Assembly: GCF_001983935.1 (NCBI RefSeq)
Contig: NZ_CP017641.1
Span: 8,048,001 to 8,112,000 of the forward strand
Source of the DNA: Fuerstiella marisgermanici
GTDB lineage: Bacteria > Planctomycetota > Planctomycetia > Planctomycetales > Planctomycetaceae
Length of the DNA stretch: 64,000 bases
Direction: 5' to 3'
The position numbers and the translations under genes are program-made. Within the stretch, counting starts at the first letter, position 1. The number at the start of each line of letters is the position of its first letter. The notes under the pieces are model-generated. The model was not told where the DNA came from. It saw nothing but the letters and a program-made list of their open reading frames with translations, and ran no database searches. Of this stretch, positions 48,309 to 58,065 are shown piece after piece.

Positions 48309-49796
48309 ATGAATTCTCGCATTCCAAAAATCCCGATGAAGTACGTTTGGCCAGTCACGATGATCGTTGTCATCGCGGGGGCTGCTGTCACTCGCGAACG
48401 GTGGTGGCCGACTTTGAATTCGTGGGTGCAGTCGACGGTCGCCGATAACAGGGCCCCGGCCGGGCTGGATGAACATGGTGAAGGCGAAGACGCTCACGAC
48501 CCGCATGCCGGATACGATCATGCTGGCCATGACGAAGCGACTTCGCTGGAACTATCAGATCAGGCTCGGCGAAATCTTGGCCTGACCGGTGACGGAGTGG
48601 CTGAGATTCAACTGACAACGTTCAGCAAATCGATCACGGTTCCTGCGGTTGTTGTGGAGCAGCCTGGGCGAACGCGAATCCAGGTCGCGACGCCGATGAC
48701 GGGCGTGATTACCAACATTCACGCTGCTGCAGGCGAAGCGGTGGAACCGAATAGTCTGCTGTTTGAAATTCGACTGACACACGAAGACCTCGTCCGATCT
48801 CAAACGGAGTTCGTCACGACGCTGGGCGAACTGGACATCGAAAACCGGGAGATCGCTCGTCTGCAGGATGTGGCTACGTCTGGCGGAGTTGCTCGAAAGA
48901 CACTGCTGGAACGGCAGTATGCTCGCGACAAGCTGAAATCGCTGCTGGTTGTTCAACAGGAAGCTTTGCGGCTGCACGGGCTATCGGAAACTCAGGTGCA
49001 GCAGATCGCACAGACGCGTCGGTTGCTGCGGGAATTGAAGCTGTATTCTCCCAATGCGGACGGCACGACATCAAAGGAGCTGAAACTCAGCCGTGCATTT
49101 GAGCAAACCGCCATCCGTCCCGTCAGCATGGAATCGGCAGTGGCTGATCCGCAGCTGATTCTTCGAGAGTTGCTGGTCCACCGTGGTGAAGCAGTGGATG
49201 CCGGCGAACCACTGGGAACGCTGGTCAACTATGCTGAGCTGTACGTCGAAGGCATGGCTTTCGAACAGGATATCGCTCAGCTTTCCAATGCGAGCAGGAA
49301 TGACTGGAAAGTCACCGCGTTGTTTGATGAAGCAGATGGCAAAGCGAAGGAAGTGCCGGGACTGGATATCGCCTATCTGGACACGGAGATTGATCGAACA
49401 TCTCGCACACTGAAATTCTTCGTGCGGCTCCCCAACGAACTGACTCACGAAAATAAGCAACAGAACGACGTCCGCTTCGTCAACTGGCGATACCGACCGG
49501 GACAGAGACTGCAGCTTCGCGTGCCAGTGGAACAGTGGGAAGATCAAATCGTGCTGCCGATCGATGCGGTGGCTCGTGAAGGAGCGGAATACTTTGTGTT
49601 TCAGGAGAACGGCGATCACTTCGATCGGCTTCCTGTTCACGTGAAGTATCGCGACCAGTTTTCTGTCGTTGTCGCCAACGATGGACAGTTGTTTCCCGGT
49701 GACGTGGTCGCCATGAAGAGCGCTCATCAAATGCAAATGGCCCTCAAAAACATGGCCGGTGGCGGAGTCGATCCTCACGCCGGACACAACCACTAG
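48309..49796 (+). CDS. RND efflux periplasmic adaptor (CusB/CzcB type)
   Basis: The 495-residue product has an N-terminal membrane anchor (VWPVTMIVVIAGAAVT). A His/Asp-rich linker (HDPHAGYDHAGHDEA) may bind metal. Barrel-sandwich halves follow (ATPMTGVITNIHAAAGEAVE and LLVHRGEAVDAGEPLGTLVN) with a coiled-coil hairpin between (SQTEFVTTLGELDIENREIA) and beta-barrel segments. It ends with DPHAGHNH. Adaptors of this kind link the inner-membrane pump to the outer-membrane channel. I chose the ATG at 48309 because it places the anchor at the N-terminus; an in-frame ATG at 48246 exists. No outer-membrane TolC/CusC-type gene is in the window. Confidence 0.9.
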   Translation: MNSRIPKIPMKYVWPVTMIVVIAGAAVTRERWWPTLNSWVQSTVADNRAPAGLDEHGEGEDAHDPHAGYDHAGHDEATSLELSDQARRNLGLTGDGVAEIQLTTFSKSITVPAVVVEQPGRTRIQVATPMTGVITNIHAAAGEAVEPNSLLFEIRLTHEDLVRSQTEFVTTLGELDIENREIARLQDVATSGGVARKTLLERQYARDKLKSLLVVQQEALRLHGLSETQVQQIAQTRRLLRELKLYSPNADGTTSKELKLSRAFEQTAIRPVSMESAVADPQLILRELLVHRGEAVDAGEPLGTLVNYAELYVEGMAFEQDIAQLSNASRNDWKVTALFDEADGKAKEVPGLDIAYLDTEIDRTSRTLKFFVRLPNELTHENKQQNDVRFVNWRYRPGQRLQLRVPVEQWEDQIVLPIDAVAREGAEYFVFQENGDHFDRLPVHVKYRDQFSVVVANDGQLFPGDVVAMKSAHQMQMALKNMAGGGVDPHAGHNH

Positions 49797-49906
49797 AGCG
49801 GAATCCACTCGGATGTGCCCGCGGCGATAAGCCCTTCATTGATGAAGAGTGATCCCGCGAGGCAAGACATGTATCGAAATTCGGAGACGCCCTGGAAGGG
49901 CCAACA

Positions 49907-52900
49907 ATGTTAAACGCCATCATCAAATTCGCTCTCAGACAGCGACTGCTGACCATCGCGGCTGCCATCTTCCTGCTGGGATATGGTTCGTGGCGGGCCA
50001 TGCAGATGGACATCGATGTCTTTCCGGACCTCAACCGGCCCCGCGTCGTCATCATGACGGAAGCTCCCGGGCTGGCTCCTGAAGAAGTCGAAACACTGAT
50101 CACGTTTCCGCTGGAAACGGCGATGAACGGTGCAAATGGCGTGCAGGCGGTTCGCAGTTCGTCTGGGATTGGGATCTCGGTGGTCTACGTCGAATTCGAC
50201 TGGGGCACCGACATCTACACCGACCGCCAAATCGTAATGGAACGACTGCAACTGGTGCAGGATCGAATGCCGCCGGGAGTGAAGCCGACGCTGGCGCCAA
50301 TTTCGTCGATCATGGGCCAGATCCTGATGCTGGCGATGTGGAGTGAAGACGAAACGGTCGACCCGATCGAATTACGGACAACGGCCGACTGGGTGGTTCG
50401 CCAGCGGATTCTGACGATTCCCGGCGTATCGCAGGTCTTCACGATGGGAGGCGGACGCAAGCAGTTTCAGGTGCTGGTCGATCCGGACGAAATGATCCGC
50501 TACGGAGTCACCCTGCACGAAGTGAAACAGGCCGTCGTCGGCAGTAACGAAAACGCAACCGGCGGCTATCTGGACGAACAGGGGCCGAATGAACTTCTGG
50601 TGCGAGCACTCGGGCGGATTCAGGATATTGAAGATCTGCAGAAAGTTGTTGTGGGCGTCCGTGATGGTCGGCCGATCGCGTTGGCTCAGATTGCCCGTGT
50701 CGTGGAAGGTCCGCAGGTGAAGCGAGGCGACAGTTCTGCCTTCATTCGCAAGGAAGACGGCACGTTGTCGGGCGGGGCGTCCGTTGTGTTGACCATCAAC
50801 AAGCAGCCCGGAGCCGACACACGTCACATTACGGAAGCGATTCTGGAAGCCGTCGAAGACCTGAAGCAAACGATGCCGGACGACATCAACATCGTCCCAG
50901 TGTACTCGCAGAAGTCGTTCATCGACCGAGCGATCGCCAACGTCGTCGAAGCTCTGCGTGATGGCGGGATTTTGGTCGTCGTGATCCTGTTTCTGTTCCT
51001 GCTGAATTTCCGCACGACGTTCATCACGTTGACCGCGATTCCGCTGTCGCTGGTGATGACGGCCGTGGTGTTTTCGATATTCGGTTTCTCGATCAACACG
51101 ATGACATTGGGCGGGCTGGCCGTGGCCATTGGCGAGCTTGTCGACGACGCCATCGTTGACGTGGAAAACATCTTCCGGCGGCTCAGGGAAAATCGGCAGG
51201 CGAAAGTCCCCAAACATCCGCTGGTGATTGTTTACCAGGCAAGTTGCGAAATTCGGAACTCAATCGTCTTCGGCACGATTATCGTCATTCTGGTTTTCAT
51301 CCCATTGTTCGCTCTGTCGGGCATGGAAGGTCGGCTGTTTGCTCCATTGGGAGTGGCCTACATCGTTTCCATCCTGTCATCGCTGGTGGTGTCGCTGACG
51401 GTCACGCCAGTGCTGTGCTACTGGATGCTGGGCCGGTCGAAGCTGATGGATCATGAGAAAGACGGCTTCTTTCTGCGTGGTTTGAAGTGGGTTGGCGATC
51501 GCGTCATCCGTTTCAGCCTGGCGTTTCCTCGATTCAATCTCACGTTCACGGTGCTGGCCGTCGCTCTGGCCGGGTTGTTTGTCGTCAATCTGGATCGCGA
51601 CTTTCTGCCGCCATTCAATGAAGGTTCGATGCAGCTCAACGTTGTGCTGCCGCCGGGAACCTCATTGGCAACATCCAACGAAATCAACAAGACGGTCGAA
51701 CAGCGACTGCTGGAGCTCGACGACGTGGATCGCTTTGTCCGCCGAACTGGTCGAGCGGAACTGGATGAGCACGCAGAAGGCGTGAACATGAGCGAATACG
51801 TGCTGGAACTGAATCCGGATTCGCCTCGCAGTCGTGAAGAACAGCTCACGGAAATCCGCGAAGCAATGGCGGAGATTCCCGGCATCGTCACTGCTGTCGA
51901 ACAACCAATCGCTCACCTGATTTCGCACATGCTGTCTGGTGTTAAAGCTCAGATCGGCATCAAGATCTACGGCGACGATCTTGACGTGTTGCGGCGCAAG
52001 GCGGGTGAGATGGAAGCTGCCATCAAAGGCGTTGACGGCGTCACCGACCTGATGGTCGAACCGCAGGTCATTATTCCTCAGATGCGCATTGAACTCGATC
52101 GCGACAAATTGCTGCTGTACGGCATGACGGCAGCCGATGTAAATGAATTCATCTCCACCGCGATGAACGGCGACGTTGTTTCCGAAGTATTGCTGGGGCA
52201 ACGAACGTTCGACCTGATGGTGCGGCTGGACGAGGACTATCGCGAAGACGTCCAGAAGCTGAAGCGTCTCACGATCGACCTGCCGGATGGTGGCAAAGTG
52301 CCGCTGGAAGCGGTTGCGAACATCTACGAATCCGGTGGACCAAACACCATCAATCGTGAAAGTGTGCGGCGGCGAATCATTCTGCAATGCAACGTCAGCG
52401 AACGTGGAGTGGTGGACGTGGTGGAAGACATTCAGAAAGTGGTCGCACCAGTCATTGCCACGATGGATGACGGCTACTTCGTTGAATTCGGTGGACAATT
52501 CGAAAGTCAGCAGTCGGCCACGCGAGTGATCGCCGGGCTGTTTGTGGTGTCGATGTTTGGCGTCTTCATGGTGCTGTTCACGATGTTCCGTTCGGTCAAT
52601 CTTTCACTGCAGGTCATGGCTGCTCTTCCGATGGCGTTCATCGGTTCTGTGATTGCTCTGGTTGTCACGGGGCAGACACTCACCGTGGCCGCGATGGTCG
52701 GCTTTATTTCGCTGGGCGGCATCGCGTCACGCAACGGAATACTGCTGCTGAATCACTACCTGCACCTGGTCAAGTACGAAGGCGAAAGCTGGAATAAGGA
52801 AATGATCGTGCGAGCGGGCCTGGAACGACTGGCTCCCGTGCTGATGACAGCTCTGACTTCCGGTATTGGACTCGTTCCATTGGTGCTGGCATCCGGTGAA

Positions 52901-53140
52901 CCGGGCAAAGAGATTCTCTACCCGGTCGCCACCGTCATTCTCGGCGGATTGATCAGTTCCACACTGCTGGATTTCTTTGTTCACCCGGCGTTGTTTCTGC
53001 TGTTTGGCATGAAAGAAGCACAACGAGTGATTGAGGCATCGGGCGAACAAATCGAGATGGAAGAAGAGTCGCACGAGCACGTCGTACGCAAAACAGACAC
53101 ACCCGAATCTACAACGATTGTAGAGATGACAAGTACCTAA
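49907..53140 (+). CDS. Heavy-metal RND efflux pump (CusA/CzcA family)
   Basis: The 1,077-residue product has the full RND layout: a helix near residues 9-28, large periplasmic domain 1 (ALRQRLLTI, DVFPDLNRPRVVIMTEAPGL, EEVETLITFPLETAMNG), helices 2-6, a second periplasmic domain and the last helices. Near residue 412, AIGELVDDAIVDVENIFRRL is the HME-class TM4 signature with acidic residues for proton relay. This places it in the heavy-metal class. The TM4 motif does not decide between Cu/Ag and Co/Zn/Cd, so I leave the metal open. A His/Glu stretch near the C-terminus (MEEESHEHV) may bind metal. GGAAGGGCC lies just before the ATG. Confidence 0.95.
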   Translation: MLNAIIKFALRQRLLTIAAAIFLLGYGSWRAMQMDIDVFPDLNRPRVVIMTEAPGLAPEEVETLITFPLETAMNGANGVQAVRSSSGIGISVVYVEFDWGTDIYTDRQIVMERLQLVQDRMPPGVKPTLAPISSIMGQILMLAMWSEDETVDPIELRTTADWVVRQRILTIPGVSQVFTMGGGRKQFQVLVDPDEMIRYGVTLHEVKQAVVGSNENATGGYLDEQGPNELLVRALGRIQDIEDLQKVVVGVRDGRPIALAQIARVVEGPQVKRGDSSAFIRKEDGTLSGGASVVLTINKQPGADTRHITEAILEAVEDLKQTMPDDINIVPVYSQKSFIDRAIANVVEALRDGGILVVVILFLFLLNFRTTFITLTAIPLSLVMTAVVFSIFGFSINTMTLGGLAVAIGELVDDAIVDVENIFRRLRENRQAKVPKHPLVIVYQASCEIRNSIVFGTIIVILVFIPLFALSGMEGRLFAPLGVAYIVSILSSLVVSLTVTPVLCYWMLGRSKLMDHEKDGFFLRGLKWVGDRVIRFSLAFPRFNLTFTVLAVALAGLFVVNLDRDFLPPFNEGSMQLNVVLPPGTSLATSNEINKTVEQRLLELDDVDRFVRRTGRAELDEHAEGVNMSEYVLELNPDSPRSREEQLTEIREAMAEIPGIVTAVEQPIAHLISHMLSGVKAQIGIKIYGDDLDVLRRKAGEMEAAIKGVDGVTDLMVEPQVIIPQMRIELDRDKLLLYGMTAADVNEFISTAMNGDVVSEVLLGQRTFDLMVRLDEDYREDVQKLKRLTIDLPDGGKVPLEAVANIYESGGPNTINRESVRRRIILQCNVSERGVVDVVEDIQKVVAPVIATMDDGYFVEFGGQFESQQSATRVIAGLFVVSMFGVFMVLFTMFRSVNLSLQVMAALPMAFIGSVIALVVTGQTLTVAAMVGFISLGGIASRNGILLLNHYLHLVKYEGESWNKEMIVRAGLERLAPVLMTALTSGIGLVPLVLASGEPGKEILYPVATVILGGLISSTLLDFFVHPALFLLFGMKEAQRVIEASGEQIEMEEESHEHVVRKTDTPESTTIVEMTST

Positions 53141-53196
53141 CCTCTTTTGGCGAAGTGGACGTCGCGAAAGACATTTTTTCTCAAAGGAGACCTGAA

Positions 53197-53934
53197 ATGA
53201 AAACGATTCTGAAATCAATTCTTGTGGCTCAATTTGCACTTGGCCTGGGCATCGGCAGCACGCAGGTGTTTGCTCAACGAACGCCCGTCGGCAATCCACC
53301 ATCGATCGCCTATCGACTGAAAGAAACGAAGACTATTCACTTTGACGATGCTCGCAAGGCACAACTGCATCTGGATGCCGTCAAGAAGCTGGGCTGTGAA
53401 GCCAAACTGGACAATCACGGCGATCATCAGGATGTCATGTATCGCCTGACGACATGGAAGGCCTTGACGCTGGCCGACGAAAAAACGGCTCATCAATGGG
53501 AAGACTGGATGAAGAAGTCCGGCTTCGAAACTCTGCACGCTCACGGCGAAGATCACGACCATGCAGGTCATGATCATGCTGGCCACGATCACGGAGCCAC
53601 CGGGGATTCTCATGCTGGACACCAACACGGCCTGGCGGACGGCCACTTTCATGGCGACGGACACGACCACGGTCACGCGTCAGAAGAAATCCTGACGTAC
53701 TCTCTGTTCGATTGGAAGACGACGCATTCCCGTGATCAGCGTGAAGCCGAAGAACTGGCCGCCATTTTGAAAGGACTCGGCTGCGACGTGCAGACGCGAC
53801 CTCACGGTGACCACGACGATGTCATCTTCCGCTGTCCACGACCAATGCACGTCGAACTGGCATCACACAAAGTCGCTGCCGGCTGGGAAGACTGGTTGAA
53901 GCGAACAGGCTTTCGAACTCAGCACGTACATTAA
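53197..53934 (+). CDS. Exported two-domain protein with a His-rich metal-binding linker
   Basis: This 245-residue product has a clear signal peptide (MKTILKSILVAQFALGLGIG, cut near VFA-QR). Two related domains follow, each with a run like KKLGCEAKLDNHGDHQDVMY or KGLGCDVQTRPHGDHDDVIF and an end like WEDWMKKSGFETLHAH or WEDWLKRTGFRTQHVH. They are joined by HGEDHDHAGHDHAGHDH and similar runs. It thus has an internal duplication around a histidine sponge. The ATG at 53197 has AAAGGAGACC upstream. It is very likely periplasmic and metal-binding. I know no named family; it may hand metal to the pump or buffer it. Confidence 0.78.
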   Translation: MKTILKSILVAQFALGLGIGSTQVFAQRTPVGNPPSIAYRLKETKTIHFDDARKAQLHLDAVKKLGCEAKLDNHGDHQDVMYRLTTWKALTLADEKTAHQWEDWMKKSGFETLHAHGEDHDHAGHDHAGHDHGATGDSHAGHQHGLADGHFHGDGHDHGHASEEILTYSLFDWKTTHSRDQREAEELAAILKGLGCDVQTRPHGDHDDVIFRCPRPMHVELASHKVAAGWEDWLKRTGFRTQHVH

Positions 53935-53953
53935 GAACAGACGAGAGGCCAGA

Positions 53954-54007
53954 GTCCTGTACGAGAGCAGAACGCACTGACTCTCGTGGGACTTTGGACT
54001 TCAGTCC
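53954..54007. other. Pair of hairpins between two efflux-cluster genes
   Basis: GTCC-ACGAGAG (53954-53967) pairs with CTCTCGT-GGAC (53981-53992) around a 13-base loop. A smaller GGACT/AGTCC hairpin follows. No T run follows on the plus strand, so these may be mRNA processing or stability elements and not a terminator. Confidence 0.4.
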
Positions 54008-54048
54008 CTTAACCCTGAACTCATTATTCACAACAGAAAGTTCTCACG

Positions 54049-54615
54049 ATGAAACTCAATAAAATCACATGGCTGCCATTGATGACAGTCGCAGTTTTTA
54101 CGCTGGCGGGATGTCAGGACGCGGCTGAACCAACCGGAGACAGCGGCGCGCCTGTCAGCGATCTACCACCGCCGACGATGGACGATCACGCCGGTCACAA
54201 TCACCCGTCTGAAGGTCCGCATCACGGCGACCTGGTCGAGCTGGGCAACGAAGAATATCACGGAGAAGTCGTGCACAACGAAGATGCCGACGCACTGGAA
54301 ATCTACATTCTGGACGGTTCCGCCACAAAACAGGTGGCCATCGATGCCACAGAACTGACCATCAACGTCTCTCACGATGGCAAGCCAGAACAGTTTACTC
54401 TGACCGCCAAACCGGATGAAGGTGATGAAGCGGGCAAGTCATCACGGTTCGTGTCTGACGACAAAGAACTGATGGAACACCTCGACGAAGAAGGCACCAA
54501 CCCGCGAATGGTCGTCAAGATCAACGGCAAGTCATATCGCGGTGAGATTACGCACAGCCACGACCATGAAGGCCACGATCACGGGCACGACGACCACAAG
54601 CATGAAGACAAGTAA
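54049..54615 (+). CDS. His-rich lipoprotein of the metal-efflux cluster
   Basis: The 188-residue product has a lipoprotein signal with lipobox LAGC (LMTVAVFTLAGCQDAAEP). DDHAGHNHPSEGPHHGDLVE follows and the tail is HSHDHEGHDHGHDDHKHEDK, both likely metal ligands. The middle (GEVVHNEDADALEIYILDGS, VVKINGKSYRGEITH) is a small beta domain. It should be lipid-anchored facing the periplasm. Similar proteins sit with Cus/Czc pumps in planctomycetes by my recollection; the biochemical role is inferred. Confidence 0.8.
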   Translation: MKLNKITWLPLMTVAVFTLAGCQDAAEPTGDSGAPVSDLPPPTMDDHAGHNHPSEGPHHGDLVELGNEEYHGEVVHNEDADALEIYILDGSATKQVAIDATELTINVSHDGKPEQFTLTAKPDEGDEAGKSSRFVSDDKELMEHLDEEGTNPRMVVKINGKSYRGEITHSHDHEGHDHGHDDHKHEDK

Positions 54616-54749
54616 CTGACACCGAACTGCGGCAACTGCGTAGTTGCCGTTCAAGCCGGGTGTGTCGCCGATTGGATGCGGCGGCATGCCGGGCTATTCC
54701 TTAACAAGATCAATTCTCAACCCGCATTTCAGGAAATGGAGTTCCCGCA

Positions 54750-55538
54750 ATGACTCTTACCAATCGACGTGGCACTGCCACACTGCTCGCTCTGGCGATC
54801 GCCACCGCATGTCTTTCCGCACCGGCAGCAACGTATGCTCAATCGTCCGGGCAAAGTTCGCTGGCAGAAGCCGCAAAGCAGAACAAGTTCGCGTTCATTC
54901 TGTTCTATCGAGACAACGACGCCACCACACAGGCGATGTACAAGGTACTGAACGGAGAACTGGCTGCTCGCAACAATGCAGCGTTTGTTCCCGTCAATAT
55001 CACTGACCCACAGGAACGACCCGTCGTCGACCAGTTCGATGCCAGTCGAACACCGATGCCCGCTGTGATGGCGGTTGCACCCAACGGTGCCATCACCGGC
55101 GTGTTCGCTCAGAAACTGACCGCAGCTCAGGTTGACGCCGCCATTGTGACTCCGGCTCAAACTCGCTGCATGCGAGCCCTGCAGGACAAGAAACTGGTGC
55201 TGCTGTGCGTGCAGCCGACTGGCAGCAGGGACGTGCCCATCGGCGTGCAACAGTTCAAGGCCGCCAAACTGAATGTCAACCGGACTCATCTGGTGAGCCT
55301 CCAGGCGGGCGATCCGGCGGAATCAGAGTTTCTGCAGCAATTAAAAGTTCGTCCGGATACTCGAACCACAGTGACGGCGTTCATGGCTCCTCCCGGAGTC
55401 CTGCTGGGAACGTTCAATGACAAGGTGACGCCAACCGTTCTGATGACAAAGCTGGCCGCCGCCGGTCAATGTTGCGACGACCCGAACTGCAAGCACGGAA
55501 AACCGGCAACGGCGACAAAACCGACGACTCGCCGTTAA
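54750..55538 (+). CDS. Exported thioredoxin-fold protein
   Basis: The 262-residue product has a signal peptide (LLALAIATACLSAPAATYAQ). A thioredoxin-like core follows: KFAFILFYRDNDATTQAMYK at the first strand/helix, AAFVPVNITD, and PMPAVMAVAPNG with the cis-Pro position. The usual CxxC is absent; the site reads RDNDATT, so disulfide exchange at that point is unlikely. The C-terminus has GQCCDDPNCKHGKPAT, a possible metal site. Another Trx-like segment (KLVLLCVQPTGSRDV) suggests a second half. Probably periplasmic; the role in the cluster is unclear. Confidence 0.75.
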   Translation: MTLTNRRGTATLLALAIATACLSAPAATYAQSSGQSSLAEAAKQNKFAFILFYRDNDATTQAMYKVLNGELAARNNAAFVPVNITDPQERPVVDQFDASRTPMPAVMAVAPNGAITGVFAQKLTAAQVDAAIVTPAQTRCMRALQDKKLVLLCVQPTGSRDVPIGVQQFKAAKLNVNRTHLVSLQAGDPAESEFLQQLKVRPDTRTTVTAFMAPPGVLLGTFNDKVTPTVLMTKLAAAGQCCDDPNCKHGKPATATKPTTRR

Positions 55539-56027
55539 TGCAAACAAGCGATCTTGCCACGTACTGTGCATCACGGTGTCGGGTGGGATGTGTCGTCCTG
55601 CCCGCGTCATGGCACCCTGCCGCTGTTTCTGAAAACTGAAGCAGCGTGGCATCCGATACACGACGGATTTCGCCTTTCCGCCGTCGTCCGGGTGTCGCGC
55701 TGTGTTCTCCAGAAGTTCGGGATAAGGCATCGAAACCTTTCCCGGCGAAACAATCGAAGAACCGTGGAAATCATGGCGAATGCGGTGAGCGACCGTCGTT
55801 GCTCATCGCGGTGCAGCGCTCGCACCTTCTGTCCTCGCGAGTGCTGCACCACCTTTTCATTGTTCTGAAACAAACGACCTGATGCACGCAAGTTGCCTGC
55901 ATCTCAATTCAAGCGACCAACGGAAGCAACTTCCAAGCGACTGTGTCGCTCGGCGGATCGACGTGCCACGTCAAACCACTCACCACGCAAACTGCGTCAA
56001 GGGCCATGCCCTTGGAAAGGAATCCAA
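55539..56027. other. Intergenic region before the ABC transporter genes
   Basis: About 490 bases on the plus strand between the thioredoxin-like and permease genes. Short frames on both strands have no recognisable content. A promoter for the ABC pair may lie here; none was clear. Confidence 0.35.
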
Positions 56028-57257
56028 ATGAAACTTCGCAATCTGATCTGGAAAGAACTCTGGCAGCGGCCCACACCGCTGATCACCAGTCTCGCCGCCG
56101 TCGCTTTGGGAGTCACCGCACTGGTGGCCATTCAAAGCATTACCGTGTTCTCGGAAGAAAAAATCGCCGGTGACATGCAGTCGCTGGGAGCCAACGTGCT
56201 GGTGCTGCCCACTTCGGTGTCACTGCAGGATTACTATGCCGCCGATATGCACGGGCAGACCATTCCCGAAGAATACGTCACGCAACTGGCACTGGCTCGC
56301 ATGGCGGGCGTTGAAAACCTCGCTCCGAAACTGTGTGTCGCAGCGGAAGTCGATTCCATCCCCGTCACGCTGACTGGCATTCTGCCGCGATCGGAGTTCG
56401 AAACGAAGACGGCCTGGCAAGGAATGAGCTTCCTGGCCAATCCAGTTGGTACCGATCGAGGTTGCTGCAAGAAACCCGTCACCGACACCAGCGGAGAAAG
56501 CGACCCGACAGCCCTGGCGACGCAGCGAACGGTGCAGGATCTGGGCAAGGACGAACTGATTCTGGGCTCGGACATCGCTGCTCAACTGGGGGCCGGTGTT
56601 GGTGACGAACTTCCGTTGTTCGGTGAGAACTTTCACGTGCTGACCGTACTTCCTCCCACAGGTACCGTCGACGACAGCCGATTGTTTGCTCACCTGCATA
56701 GCGTGCAGCGGCTCAGTGATTCCGGTCCGGTTGTGAACGTCATCGAAATCATGGCCTGCTGCGAAGACGCAGCCGGTAGCCTGATCACGGACTTGACGAA
56801 GGAACTGCCCAATACGCGAGTTGTCACGATTGCCCAGGTCGTGGAAGCTCAGATAGCCGTGAATGGTTTGATGTCGCGTTTGTCGTGGGTCTTCTTCGGC
56901 ATTCTGCTGCTCGTTGCCGGAGCCAGCATTGCCAGCGTGATGTACGCCAACGTGGCCGAACGCCGTCGTGAGATCGGAACGCTGATGGCCCTGGGAGCGA
57001 CGCCCGGCTACGTCACACGCATGTTTCTGGGCAAGGCCACGATTCTGGGAGTCGCCGGCGGAGGACTTGGATTCGTTGCGGGCACCATTCTGGCGATGGC
57101 CATTGGCCCGCAGCTTGTCGGCGTGAGCGTTCTACCGCTGCCGTATCTGTGCGGTGTCGGTATCGCCACAGCAACCGTCATTGCCGTGGCCGCCAGCTAC
57201 CTTCCAGCGCGTCGAGCGGCACGACTCGATCCGTGCCTGTGTTTTGCGGAAGGTTAA
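56028..57257 (+). CDS. FtsX/MacB-like ABC transporter permease
   Basis: The 409-residue product has one N-terminal helix ([20 protein letters not shown]), a large extracytoplasmic domain ([20 protein letters not shown]) and three C-terminal helices with the FtsX hallmark ([40 protein letters not shown]). Cys pairs at 146-147 (DRGCCKKP) and 244-245 (MACCEDA) are unusual and could bind metal. I chose the ATG at 56028 (GGAAAGGAATCCAA before it), where the family starts; an upstream open frame to 55893 looks noncoding. It partners the ATPase 86 bases downstream. MacB-type proteins act mechanically on lipoproteins or export substrates from the periplasm. Confidence 0.88.
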   Translation: MKLRNLIWKELWQRPTPLITSLAAVALGVTALVAIQSITVFSEEKIAGDMQSLGANVLVLPTSVSLQDYYAADMHGQTIPEEYVTQLALARMAGVENLAPKLCVAAEVDSIPVTLTGILPRSEFETKTAWQGMSFLANPVGTDRGCCKKPVTDTSGESDPTALATQRTVQDLGKDELILGSDIAAQLGAGVGDELPLFGENFHVLTVLPPTGTVDDSRLFAHLHSVQRLSDSGPVVNVIEIMACCEDAAGSLITDLTKELPNTRVVTIAQVVEAQIAVNGLMSRLSWVFFGILLLVAGASIASVMYANVAERRREIGTLMALGATPGYVTRMFLGKATILGVAGGGLGFVAGTILAMAIGPQLVGVSVLPLPYLCGVGIATATVIAVAASYLPARRAARLDPCLCFAEG

Positions 57258-57343
57258 AAGCTGAGATTCGGATTTGTCTGACTGCTTCTGCGACACACAT
57301 CGCTAATCAACTGACACTCAACCCTTGAAAATGGATTTTCGAA

Positions 57344-58030
57344 ATGTTTGAACTTAAAAACGTCACAAAAACTTACGAACGCCGCGGCCAAACGGTCAAC
57401 GCATTGAACGATACGTCACTGACCATCGGCGACAACGAATTCATCGCACTGGTCGGTCCCAGCGGCAGCGGCAAGACAACCATGCTGTCGCTACTGGGCG
57501 GCATGATGGCTCCAACTGCCGGAGAAGTCCTGTTCCGTGGCGAATCGCTGTACGACATGACGCTGACGGATCGCACGAAGCTGCGACTGAAGAGCCTCGG
57601 CTTCGTCTTTCAGTCGTTCAATCTGGTGCCATGGCTGTCGGCCATTGAAAACGTGCAGGTGCCGTTGAGTCTCGCTGGTGAATCGGCATCAACGCAGGAA
57701 ACCCGAGCCGCCGAGCTTCTCGATCGAGTCGGCCTGTCCGATCGTCTGCATCACTTGCCGTCCGAACTCAGCCAGGGCCAGCAACAGAGAGTCGCCCTTG
57801 CACGAACACTGGCCAACGATCCCCACGTCATCCTCGCCGACGAACCCACCGGCAACCTCGACCCCGATTCCCGGGAACAGGTCATGAACCTGCTGTCTGA
57901 CTTCCACACCGAAGGCCGCTGCATCATTATGGTGACCCATGATCAGTTCGCGGCGGATTATGCGGAGCGGTCGCTGAGGTTGATTGATGGCAATGTTGAC
58001 AATGCGCCTTTAAAGGCGAGGGCGGCGTGA
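57344..58030 (+). CDS. LolD/MacB-type ABC transporter ATPase
   Basis: The 228-residue product has all ABC motifs: Walker [11 protein letters not shown]-loop [10 protein letters not shown], signature LSQGQQQR, Walker [13 protein letters not shown], and the switch His in MVTHDQ. The layout is that of the MacB/LolD/FtsE group. It powers the FtsX-like permease just upstream. Its stop is 36 bases from the convergent stop of the STAND-like gene, so the two transcription units meet here. Confidence 0.93.
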   Translation: MFELKNVTKTYERRGQTVNALNDTSLTIGDNEFIALVGPSGSGKTTMLSLLGGMMAPTAGEVLFRGESLYDMTLTDRTKLRLKSLGFVFQSFNLVPWLSAIENVQVPLSLAGESASTQETRAAELLDRVGLSDRLHHLPSELSQGQQQRVALARTLANDPHVILADEPTGNLDPDSREQVMNLLSDFHTEGRCIIMVTHDQFAADYAERSLRLIDGNVDNAPLKARAA

Positions 58031-58065
58031 GTTTCCATCTTTAATGAGGTGCTTTACCGATCAAT

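Noticed and set aside
50372-51217. Minus frames of 281 and 129 codons
   Set aside because: They are antisense to the RND pump, whose motifs and length are complete.
53954-54007. Hairpins as a terminator inside the efflux cluster
   Set aside because: No T run follows on either strand, so they are listed only as structures.
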